DNA of 64,000 bases from the NCBI RefSeq assembly GCF_001463705.1, contig NZ_BBWH01000026.1:24035-88034 (forward strand). The letters are read 5' to 3'. A model generated the notes under the pieces. It saw only the letters and a list, made by a program, of their open reading frames with translations. It did no database searches and was not told the origin of the DNA. Made by a program: the position numbers and the translations under genes. How positions within the stretch are numbered: position 1 is the stretch's first letter; the number at the start of each line of letters is the position of its first letter. The stretch comes from Aureimonas sp. AU12. Lineage in GTDB: Bacteria; Pseudomonadota; Alphaproteobacteria; Rhizobiales; Rhizobiaceae. Of this stretch, positions 7,472-15,505 are shown piece by piece.

Positions 7472-10400
7472 CTACCAGATCAGGATGTCGGCAGCGGTCA
7501 GCGCGAGGTTGGACGAGAGCGTGGCGATCTGCTGGGCCGCCGCGCCGCCGGCGCCGTCCGCGTCGTAGAACAGGCCGCCGGTCTTGGCGTTGTAGATCAC
7601 GTGCTGGTCGGCCGTAGTGGCCACCGTGCCGATCGTGAACTGCGAGGCCGAGAGCTGGAAGCCGATCGATCCCTGAAGGGCCGTGAAGACCGTGTGGTCG
7701 AGCGCGATCGTGTCGTCGGCGGCGTTGTAGTCGGTGATGCGGTCGAGGCCGGCGCCGGCGAGCGGGCTGTCGAAGAGGAAGATGTCCTGCCCCGCGCCGC
7801 CGGTGAGCTGGTCGGCGCCGGCGCCGCCGGAGAGACGGTCGTTGCCTTCGCCACCTTCGAGGCGATCGATGCCGGTGCCGCCGATGAGCGTGTCGTTGCC
7901 GGCGAGGCCCCGCAGCGTGTCGTCGCCCTCCAGGCCGCTGAGGATGTTGGCGCCGGTGGTGCCGCCGATGACGTTGGCGAGCGCGTTGCCCGTCCCGTTG
8001 AGGGCTGCCGTGCCGGTCAGGGTCAGGTTTTCAACGAAGGCGCCGAGGACGAAGGAGACGCTGGACTGAACCGTGTCGGTGCCGCCGCCGGCGCTGCTTT
8101 CCACCACCGTGTCGCCGACGCCGTCGACGTAATAGATGTCGTTGCCGTTGCCGCCTTCCATGCGATCGGAGCCGGTCCCGCCGTCGAGCTTGTCGTTGCC
8201 GTCGCCGCCGAGCAGCGTGTCGTTGCCGGCGTCGCCGGAGATGGAGTCGTCGCCCGCACCACCGTCGAGGACGTTGGCGGCCACGTTGCCGATCAGGCGG
8301 TTGACGAGCGCGTTGCCCGTGCCGTCGATGGCGGCGGTGCCGCTCAGGGTCAGGTTCTCGACATAGGTGCCGAGGCGGTAGCTGACGCTCGACATCACGG
8401 TGTCGACGCCGTCGGCGGCCGAGGTCTCGATGGCGATGTCGGCGATGTTGTCGACGGTGTACGTGTCGTTGCCTGCGCCGCCCGTCATCACGTCGGCTCC
8501 CGTGCCGCCGTCGAGGCGGTCGTTGCCGGCGCCGCCGAAGAGAAGGTCGCGGCCGTCGCCGCCCGACAGCATGTCGTCGCCCGCTTCGCCCGACAGGATG
8601 TTGGCGTTGGCGTTGCCCATGATGCGGTTGTCGAGGCCGTTGCCGGTGCCGATGCTCGCTGCGCCCATCAGCGTCAGGTTTTCGATGCCGGCGCCCAGTA
8701 CGAAGTCGACCGAGGCGGTGACGCGGTCGTTGCCGCCCGCATCGCTTCCGTCCGCCAGCGTCTCGATCACCGCGTCGCCGGCATTGTCGACGGAGTAGAC
8801 GTCGTCGCCTGCGCCGCCTTCCATGCGGTCGGCGCCCGTGCCGCCGTCGAGAAGATCGTTTCCGCTACCGCCGAAGAGCTGGTCGTTGCCGCCCATGCCG
8901 CGCAGCGTGTCGTTTCCGGCTTCGCCGTAGAGCTTGTTGGCCCCGTCGTTGCCGGTCAGTTCGTTGACGCCCGCGTTGCCGAAGCCGTCGATCGCATTCG
9001 AGCCCGTGAGGATCAGCCGCTCGACATTGTCGGCGAGCGCGTAGGAGACCGAAGCGCGAACCGTGTCCATGCCGCCGGTGTCGGAGCCGTCGGCTGCCGT
9101 TTCGGAGATACGGTCGTCGATGTCGTCGACGACATAGGCGTCATTGCCGGATCCGCCGGCCATCCAGTCCGCACCCAGCTCGCCGTCGAGCTGATCGTTG
9201 CCATTGCCACCTTCGAGCGTGTCGGCCCCGATGCCGCCGGAGAGTCGATCGTTCCCGTCTCTGCCCCAGAGTATGTCGTCCTTCCCGGTGCCCGCAAGCC
9301 GGTCGTCGCCGTCCGTACCCTCGATCGTCAGGCCGCTCACGACGGGGGCGGTGACGGCGGCGGCGAAGCGGAAGACCTGCGCCGCGTTCTGCTGGAGATA
9401 GGTGATGTCGACGCCGACGAGCTCGACCACGAACTCCATCGTGTAGAGGGATCCGGCGCCGTCGCGGTCGATCGAGATGATCGTGTTGCCGTTGGCGCGC
9501 GTCATCTCGACAAAGTCGGCGAGATCGGCACCGTTGAGGTTGGCGCCGGGCAGGGCGAACTTCGGCAGGACGCCGCCGAAGTTCAGCATGTCGCCCTCGG
9601 CGATGTTGAAGCCGGTGACGAAGGTGGCGTGCTTGGTGTCGAGGAAGGCGAAGGTATCGGCCTTGCCGGCCGTCGCGGCGACATGCGCGACCTGCTTGGT
9701 GACGCTGAGCGTGAAGCCGGTCAGCAGGCCCTGGATATATTCGGAGATGTTGTCGTATCCGTCGCCGTCGGAATCCTTCTGGCTGTCCGCCGTCTTGGCA
9801 TCCATGCCGAAAATGTCCTCGAACCAGTCGGGGAGGGCGTCGCCGTCGGTGTCGCGCGCGGCTGCGACGCTGACGTTGACGGCCTTGCCGCCGGCCTCGG
9901 CCACCGAGTTGACGATCGTGCCGGTGCCGGTCAGCGCCTCGTTGATGATGCGCGTGTCGACGGTGTCGCGGCTGTAGGGGTTGGCGCCGGCATTGGTCAG
10001 AACGTGGTTGATGACGTTCTGCGAGTCGAGGATGATGACGTTGCTGCCGCCGAAGAGATGGGTGTCCGAGAGGCCCGTCTTCAGGCCCTTCTCGCTGATC
10101 AGCGCGGTCTGGGTCTGGTTGCCGTTCTCGTCGGTCTTCATCGGGGTGAAGAGATTGTCCTCAAGATAGACGCCGCTTCCCTCGCCCATGGCGGAGAGCA
10201 TGATCGGCTTGCGGCTGCCCACCGTGCTGAGGCCGGGATCGAGCACGTTGCCGATGACATGGACCGTGGTTTCCAGCGTGCCGTTCGTACCGCCGCCAAT
10301 GGCGATGCCCCGCTCGGACCGGCCGTAGTTGTAAATATAGTTGTTGACGATCTCGATATTCTGGCCGGCCCGGACCTCCGGGTTGCGGTCCATGTTGTCG

Positions 10401-11026
10401 GCCATCAGGTTCTTGGTGATCGTGATGTTGCTGGAGAGCCCGCCATCGGTGCCCTCCCAGTTCGACACGAGGAGCCCCTTCGAGTGCTCGCCCTTGGTGT
10501 GGACGCTCTTGCTGAGGCCTTCGGCGATAATGTTGTTGGAAACGGTGACGTCCTGCATGTAGCCGTTGAGCGAAAGGTTCTCGTCGACGCCCCAGGTGAA
10601 CGTGTTGTGGTCGATGACGACGTTCTTGATCGTGAAGTCGGTGGTGCCGACCATGAGGCCGTCGCGATCGGCCACCGGCTGGCCGTCGGCATCGTCGCCG
10701 GGGCGGAACTTCATGCCCTGGATGATGACCTCGCTCGTCTTCACCCGGATGCGACCGTCCTCGATCGTGATGCCGTCGCCCGGCGCCGTCTGTCCGGCAA
10801 TGGTGATGTTCGGGTTCTCGATGAGGATCTGCGACTTCAGCTCGATGGCGCCCGACACCTCGAAGACGACGATGCGAGGCCCGTCCACGTTCTCGCAGGC
10901 CCAGCGCAGGCTGCCGACGCCGGAGTCGTTGAGATTGGTGACCTTCACGATCTGGCCACCGCGGCCACCGGCCGTGTGGGCGCCGTAACCTTCAGCACCT
11001 TCGAAAGCGAGAAGTTCGTTGGACAT
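7472..11026 (-). CDS. Pectate lyase-like beta-helix protein fused to RTX repeats
   Basis: 1184 aa. Residues ~1-400 form a right-handed beta-helix of the pectate lyase superfamily (SLRWACENVDGPRIVVF, IAGQTAPGDGI, WGVDENLSLNG, VHTKGEHSKG). A linker follows with an EF-hand-like stretch (DTDGDALPDWFEDIFG and DSDGDGYDNISEYI) typical of calcium-binding type-3 repeats. Then come about four ~110-aa RTX modules (residues ~570-1080) and a C-terminal tail without repeats. No Sec signal is present, so type I export is inferred. The ATG at 11026 follows AGGGA; a longer frame adds 40 unconserved residues. It probably cleaves a uronic-acid polymer outside the cell, perhaps the locus's own polysaccharide. 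Its lyase half is paralogous to the protein encoded at 12522-13853. Confidence 0.85.
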   Translation of the reverse strand: MSNELLAFEGAEGYGAHTAGGRGGQIVKVTNLNDSGVGSLRWACENVDGPRIVVFEVSGAIELKSQILIENPNITIAGQTAPGDGITIEDGRIRVKTSEVIIQGMKFRPGDDADGQPVADRDGLMVGTTDFTIKNVVIDHNTFTWGVDENLSLNGYMQDVTVSNNIIAEGLSKSVHTKGEHSKGLLVSNWEGTDGGLSSNITITKNLMADNMDRNPEVRAGQNIEIVNNYIYNYGRSERGIAIGGGTNGTLETTVHVIGNVLDPGLSTVGSRKPIMLSAMGEGSGVYLEDNLFTPMKTDENGNQTQTALISEKGLKTGLSDTHLFGGSNVIILDSQNVINHVLTNAGANPYSRDTVDTRIINEALTGTGTIVNSVAEAGGKAVNVSVAAARDTDGDALPDWFEDIFGMDAKTADSQKDSDGDGYDNISEYIQGLLTGFTLSVTKQVAHVAATAGKADTFAFLDTKHATFVTGFNIAEGDMLNFGGVLPKFALPGANLNGADLADFVEMTRANGNTIISIDRDGAGSLYTMEFVVELVGVDITYLQQNAAQVFRFAAAVTAPVVSGLTIEGTDGDDRLAGTGKDDILWGRDGNDRLSGGIGADTLEGGNGNDQLDGELGADWMAGGSGNDAYVVDDIDDRISETAADGSDTGGMDTVRASVSYALADNVERLILTGSNAIDGFGNAGVNELTGNDGANKLYGEAGNDTLRGMGGNDQLFGGSGNDLLDGGTGADRMEGGAGDDVYSVDNAGDAVIETLADGSDAGGNDRVTASVDFVLGAGIENLTLMGAASIGTGNGLDNRIMGNANANILSGEAGDDMLSGGDGRDLLFGGAGNDRLDGGTGADVMTGGAGNDTYTVDNIADIAIETSAADGVDTVMSSVSYRLGTYVENLTLSGTAAIDGTGNALVNRLIGNVAANVLDGGAGDDSISGDAGNDTLLGGDGNDKLDGGTGSDRMEGGNGNDIYYVDGVGDTVVESSAGGGTDTVQSSVSFVLGAFVENLTLTGTAALNGTGNALANVIGGTTGANILSGLEGDDTLRGLAGNDTLIGGTGIDRLEGGEGNDRLSGGAGADQLTGGAGQDIFLFDSPLAGAGLDRITDYNAADDTIALDHTVFTALQGSIGFQLSASQFTIGTVATTADQHVIYNAKTGGLFYDADGAGGAAAQQIATLSSNLALTAADILIW
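7785..9320 (-). repeat. Tandem ~110-codon RTX modules within the lyase gene
   Basis: Inside the RTX-lyase gene the same unit recurs about four times plus a partial copy: a run of GGxGxDxLx nonapeptides, GGxGNDxYxVD, a DTVxSSVSYxL strand, VENLxLTGxAAI, GTGNxLxN and GNxxANxL. The DNA is also similar between copies, so unequal recombination could change copy number. Confidence 0.8.
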
Positions 11027-11330
11027 GGGGTTTCCCTGCAAATGTGGACTAGTTCGCAGGTTATGCTGTAGAAATGAAAGACACGTCGGGAGAGTTGCTT
11101 CAAATCGTCGAAACGTTTCATGGTTTTTTTCGAAACGTCGAATCAATTGAGGAGAAATTTGACAGCGATGTTGTGACGCTGCCTTAACCGTGTCGGGCCG
11201 CGGGGCGGATCGGGGCGGCGGCCGGCGATGTTGCGGCGCGGTGGGATGCTCTGTAGGACTTCAGCAACCGGTGGACGGCCCCGTCCCTCCACGCCGGTCG
11301 CCGGCCATCGATGGAGAGCGCGCCTTGAGA
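11027..11330. promoter_or_regulatory. Divergent intergenic region between RTX-lyase and GT4 genes
   Basis: This 304-base gap carries the control signals for both flanking genes. The 9-mer TCGAAACGT occurs twice in the same orientation (11108-11116 and 11130-11138), 22 bp apart, i.e. about two helical turns. The first copy lies in a 10-bp palindrome, GAAACGTTTC (11110-11119), resembling LacI/GalR-type operators. No small gene is evident. Which regulator binds is unknown. Confidence 0.45.
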
Positions 11331-12509
11331 ATGCTGTTGTTGCTGTCGTTCGGCGGATCCCTGCGCAAGTGGCACGAGGCCGGTATCCTGTCGCGCGAGA
11401 TCGAGCTTTATCTCGAGTATCTGCGCCTCGATCTCTTCAGCGACATCGACATCTTCTCCTACGATCCCGACGATGCCGCGTCGCTGGCGCTGATCGACTG
11501 CGAACCGGCGATCCGCGCGCGCCTGCACGTGATCGTGCCGCAGCCCTCGCGCCGCGGGCGGATGGGCGCGCTGCGCCATTCGCTCGACCGGGCGCTCGTA
11601 CGTCGCATGGCGCGGTCCGGCGTTTCGGTGGTGAAGACGAACCAGGCGAGCGGTGGCTGGACGGCACTGCTCTTTGCCGCCGCCGGCATTCCGATCTTCG
11701 CACGCTGCGGCTACATCCTGTCGCGCCGCCACTGGAAGAACCGCAAGATCCCGCAGGCTGCGATCTCCTGGGCACTCGAGTTCGCCCTGTTCAACGCCGC
11801 GCGCGTCATCTCAGTCACCACCGATGCCGCCGCGGCGACCGTGCGCTCGATGACGTTCGGGCGGCGGCCCGTCTTCGTGGCGCCGACCTACGTCAACACC
11901 GATCTGTTCAAGGGCGACGTGCGCGACAAGCCGCAGAGCGACGCCGTGATCTTCGTCGGGCGCCTGACGCCCCAGAAGAACGTCCTGGCCCTCGTCGAGG
12001 CCGTGAAGATCGCCGGCGTGCCGCTGACCATCGTCGGCGACGGCCCCTTGCGCGGCGAGGTCGACGCGCTGATCACGAGGCTGGGCGCCGACGTGTCGAT
12101 CATCCCCCGCCTGCAGAACACCGAGATCGCCGCCCTCTATCGCACGCACCGCCTGTTCGCGCTGCCGAGCGTCCACGAGGGCCTGCCGAAGGTGCTGATC
12201 GAAGCCATGTCGGCGGAGATGATCTGCGTCGGCACGGCGGTGCCCGGCATCGTCGACATGATCGAGGACGGTCGCACCGGCTATCTCGCACCCGATCTCG
12301 CACCGGCGACGATCGCGGCGGCGATCGACCGGGCGCGAAGCGATCCCGCCCGCGAGCGCGTGGCGGCGGCGGCGCGCGCGCATGTTCTCGCGCGCCACTC
12401 GCTGCGGTCCTATGTCGAGCGCGAGTTCGACCGGATCCGCGCGGCGATCCCCTCGCTCGGTCGCGGCGATGCCAAGATCCCGGCCGCTGCCTCGCGGCCG
12501 GCGAACTGA
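11331..12509 (+). CDS. Family 4 glycosyltransferase
   Basis: 392 aa GT-B enzyme. The C-terminal half is clearest: VFVGRLTPQKNV, VGDGPLRGEVD, and the EX7E signature in VHEGLPKVLIEAMSAE. The chosen ATG is directly followed by the hydrophobic first strand (MLLLLSFGGS); an earlier in-frame start adds 47 low-complexity residues and is unlikely. It lies between the two beta-helix lyase-like genes, divergent from the first and convergent with the second (12-nt gap). It is probably another transferase for the polysaccharide repeat unit, or one acting on a related glycan. Donor specificity is unknown. Confidence 0.85.
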   Translation: MLLLLSFGGSLRKWHEAGILSREIELYLEYLRLDLFSDIDIFSYDPDDAASLALIDCEPAIRARLHVIVPQPSRRGRMGALRHSLDRALVRRMARSGVSVVKTNQASGGWTALLFAAAGIPIFARCGYILSRRHWKNRKIPQAAISWALEFALFNAARVISVTTDAAAATVRSMTFGRRPVFVAPTYVNTDLFKGDVRDKPQSDAVIFVGRLTPQKNVLALVEAVKIAGVPLTIVGDGPLRGEVDALITRLGADVSIIPRLQNTEIAALYRTHRLFALPSVHEGLPKVLIEAMSAEMICVGTAVPGIVDMIEDGRTGYLAPDLAPATIAAAIDRARSDPARERVAAAARAHVLARHSLRSYVEREFDRIRAAIPSLGRGDAKIPAAASRPAN

Positions 12510-12521
12510 GCGTCGAAAGAC

Positions 12522-13853
12522 TTAACGGCAGGCGCTCGAGACGCCGCCGACCGCCTTCTGCTCGTCGCAGAGCCAGCCTGCCAGGCGCTTGAGGTCGCCC
12601 TCGCCGGCGATCCGACCCTCGACCGGCGCGTCCACCGGCCGGCTCGTCGGCTCGATCCTGGGATAGCCGCCGGCATCGGCCTCCGTACCGATGATGCGCA
12701 ATGTGCCCGCGCGGATGCCGGCGATGGCGCGGGCATCGATCGGATTGCGCGCGCCGGGCCGGGCGCCCGCCTGATCGAGGATCGCGGGATAGACATAGGC
12801 CGAGGCGCGTGTGCGCCAGTCGTCCACGGGCCGGACGGGTGCGTCCGAGAGGCCGGCGGGGATCGGCGCCTTGGCCGCATCGATACAGCCGGCGTCGTCG
12901 CCGATCGCGCGGTTGTCGGCGAGATGAACGTCGGTGCGCGGCCCCCCGTCGAAGAAATCCTTGCTCATCTGCACGATCGGCTGCTTGCAGGTGCTGTCGC
13001 CGGTCGCCTGGTAGACGTTGCCGACGACGTCGATCGCGCCGGGATTGAGGATGGTCTTCGAGCGGTCGATATGGGTCGAGGCGCGCCCATAGCCGTAGAT
13101 GAAATTGTTGATCACCGCCGCGCGGTTGCCGTTCGTCAGGCGCGGACTGCGCTGTTCGCTGCCGGCGAAGATGTTGCCGAGGATCTCGGCGCGCTGCACG
13201 GGATTGCCGAGCAGCAGGTTCATCGAATGGACGCCCTTGGGATGCCCGCCATTCCGCAACCCTTGCACGAAGAACGAGTGCTCGACGCGCACGCCGTCGA
13301 CCAGCCCCTGCAGGTCCATGTTCTCGTCGACGCCCCAGCCCGCCGTCACATGCGAGAGCACGACGTCGCGAATAACGTTCTTGCGCGAGGGCGAACCGTA
13401 GACCGAAATGGAGTCGCGGTTCTCGGCGATCTTGGGATCGTTCGTCGAGCCCGCATAGACGGCGATGTTGCGCAGTTCGACCTGGCCGGTGCGCACCTTC
13501 AGAGATCCGCCGCGCAGGACGATGCCGGTGCCGGGCGCGGTCTCTCCGGCCACCGTCACCTGGCCGGACTGGATGATGAGGTCCGATTCCAGTTCGATAT
13601 AGCCGCCGACGGAGAAGACGACGATGCGCGGGCCCCGCTGGTCGAGCGCCGCGCGTAGCGAGCCCGGACCCTTGTCGGCGAGCGTCGAGACGGTGACGAT
13701 GCGGGCGCCGACCTGCAGGCCGCGCCCATTGGCGGGCGAGGTGGCCGCCTCGGCCCGTGATGCCGGCAGGATGCCGGCCGTGACGAGCGCCACCCCGACG
13801 AGGAGGGCGGCGGCGCGGCGGCGCGAGGTCGAGGTCGGGGAAATCGGCAGCAT
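12522..13853 (-). CDS. Exported pectate lyase-like beta-helix protein
   Basis: 443 aa with a Sec signal peptide (basic MLPISPTSTSRRR, hydrophobic stretch, cleavage near SRAEA). The mature part is a beta-helix paralogous to the lyase half of the protein encoded at 7472-11026: SLRAALDQRGPRIVVFSVGG, VAGETAPGTGI, AGWGVDENMDLQG and the HPKGVHS segment all align. It has no RTX repeats and ends near a Cys-containing tail (LCDEQK...SSACR). GGAG lies 7 nt before the ATG. It should be periplasmic or secreted and may trim the locus polysaccharide. No experimentally known family member can be named from sequence alone. Confidence 0.82.
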   Translation of the reverse strand: MLPISPTSTSRRRAAALLVGVALVTAGILPASRAEAATSPANGRGLQVGARIVTVSTLADKGPGSLRAALDQRGPRIVVFSVGGYIELESDLIIQSGQVTVAGETAPGTGIVLRGGSLKVRTGQVELRNIAVYAGSTNDPKIAENRDSISVYGSPSRKNVIRDVVLSHVTAGWGVDENMDLQGLVDGVRVEHSFFVQGLRNGGHPKGVHSMNLLLGNPVQRAEILGNIFAGSEQRSPRLTNGNRAAVINNFIYGYGRASTHIDRSKTILNPGAIDVVGNVYQATGDSTCKQPIVQMSKDFFDGGPRTDVHLADNRAIGDDAGCIDAAKAPIPAGLSDAPVRPVDDWRTRASAYVYPAILDQAGARPGARNPIDARAIAGIRAGTLRIIGTEADAGGYPRIEPTSRPVDAPVEGRIAGEGDLKRLAGWLCDEQKAVGGVSSACR

Positions 13854-14078
13854 GGTCACTCCGGAAAGGGCAAATCGCGAATGGATCGGCGGACGGCGCG
13901 GCCCGGCCCGTCGCGACGCGAAACCGACACAAAGAGGTCGGCAAGCAGGGGTTGGCATGGGTTCATGTTGCAGTGCATTCATATCTGCTAATCGGTAGAA
14001 GCCGTCCTTTAGATGGCGCAGGGCTCGCAGCCCTCGATCGAAGACACGGGGCCGGGGCCTCGTCGGGGAACGAACGCG

Positions 14079-15416
14079 ATGTCGAAGAATAAGGTCGTGG
14101 GGGCGGACGTCCTGGAAAACGGGGAGAAACGCGGCAAGGCCGGCGTGCTTCGTTTCTTCCTGCGCAACGGACCGCTGGCCATCGCAGCCTCGTCGCTGCC
14201 GGGCTTCGTGAACTACTTCATCATCCTCTACCTGACCTATCGCTCGAGCGCGGCGGAGGTCGGCGACTACCGCATCCTCATGTCGTTCTTCGCGCTGGCC
14301 GGTCTCGTCTCGGTGCAGGAATCCTCGAAGGTCGTCATCCGCTCGACGGCGATGAACGATCGCGACAGCTACGCGACGATCTTCCTCATCCGCCTCGTCT
14401 TCTCCAGTGCGGCGCTGGTCGCGACGCTTCTCGTCTGGGCCCTGTCCGACGCGATCGGCTGGGATTTTCCGCCGGCCGGCCTCATCCCCATCGTGCTGAT
14501 GAGCGCGCTGTTCTATCCGCTCGACATCTTCAACTCGTACTTTCAGGCCAAGCGCCAGTTCATGACGATGTCGCTGGTGGCGCTGGCCAAGTACCTGATG
14601 GCGCTCGTCGTCTTCATGGTGGCGCTCTGGCTGGGGGCTTCCGCCTTCCAGGCGACACTCTGGCAGATCGCCTCGATGGTGCTCTTTCACCTCGTGTTCT
14701 TCGCCAACTGGATCGGGCGCGACGTGTGGGAGTCGCTGCGCGCCTCGTTCGACGTCATCGGCCGGTTGAAGAGCAAGCCGTCGCGTGAGTCGATCGTCCT
14801 GTCGATCGCCAATCTCCTGCCGAGCTCGCTCGAGCATGTCGACAAGATCGTCATTGGGTCGGTGTTCGGGCTGGAGGCGCTCGGCCTCTACACGCTCGGC
14901 TTCTCCACCGGCCGCTTCATCTACAATGCGCTGAAACCCGCGCTCTACATCTACTATGCCCAGTTCGTCGAGAAGATGCCGACCGTGCGCATGCTCTGGG
15001 CGGTCATGGTCGTGTTCACGCTTTTCGGACTGGCGCTGACCGGCGCCTTTCTGTGGAGCGTCGACAATCTCGCCTTCATGCACAAGTTCCAGGGCACGAA
15101 GCTCGTCACGGCCATCATGTTCCTGTCCTACGGCGTCGCCATGGTGGATGCGATCTACCTGCAGGCCTACGCGATCAACAAGGACACCAACTCCAACCAT
15201 CTTCTCGTCTCGAATACGATCAGCGGCTTCGGCTGTCTCCTCCTCTTTGCTGCGGCGTCGCAGACCACCGCCTACACCGCGATGATCATCTGCTCGATGC
15301 ACTATCCGATCCGCCACGGCGCGACCGTCATGATCGTCTCGGCCCTGCGCCGCCGCGAAGAGTCGCGCCGTCTCGTCGACGGATCGAAGCCGTCCGCCGA
15401 ACTCTCCGCCACCTGA
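14079..15416 (+). CDS. Wzx-like polysaccharide flippase (MOP superfamily)
   Basis: 445 aa with about 12 hydrophobic helices and two pseudo-symmetrical halves, as in oligosaccharide flippases that move lipid-linked repeat units across the inner membrane. The first helix follows FFLRNGPLAIAASSLPG, and the second half restarts near LLPSSLEHVDKIVIG. GGGGAA sits ~10 nt before the chosen ATG; a longer frame adds 22 residues. It is divergent from the exported lyase-like gene and ends at the hairpin at 15440-15470. It fits as the Wzx partner of the Wzy-like gene at 2571-3998, although it lies 10 kb away and on the other strand. Confidence 0.83.
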   Translation: MSKNKVVGADVLENGEKRGKAGVLRFFLRNGPLAIAASSLPGFVNYFIILYLTYRSSAAEVGDYRILMSFFALAGLVSVQESSKVVIRSTAMNDRDSYATIFLIRLVFSSAALVATLLVWALSDAIGWDFPPAGLIPIVLMSALFYPLDIFNSYFQAKRQFMTMSLVALAKYLMALVVFMVALWLGASAFQATLWQIASMVLFHLVFFANWIGRDVWESLRASFDVIGRLKSKPSRESIVLSIANLLPSSLEHVDKIVIGSVFGLEALGLYTLGFSTGRFIYNALKPALYIYYAQFVEKMPTVRMLWAVMVVFTLFGLALTGAFLWSVDNLAFMHKFQGTKLVTAIMFLSYGVAMVDAIYLQAYAINKDTNSNHLLVSNTISGFGCLLLFAAASQTTAYTAMIICSMHYPIRHGATVMIVSALRRREESRRLVDGSKPSAELSAT

Positions 15417-15439
15417 CGTCGGTGGGCTGACCGATCAGC

Positions 15440-15470
15440 GAAAGGCCGGCAACCTTGTTGCCGGCCTTTC
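15440..15470 (+). terminator. Terminator hairpin after the flippase gene
   Basis: A perfect 13-bp stem (GAAAGGCCGGCAA and its complement) closes a CCTTG loop, with A's on the left shoulder and T's on the right. It lies between the flippase stop and the end of the convergent kinase gene, so it may work in both directions. Confidence 0.75.
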
Positions 15471-15505
15471 TCGTTGAGACGGGCCGATCCCGGCCGAATG
15501 ACCTG

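Noticed and set aside
7601..11071. 1156-codon open frame opposite the RTX-lyase gene
   Set aside because: A by-product of the repeated Gly/Asp/Asn codons on the other strand; Val/Ala/Glu-rich with no domain or ribosome site.
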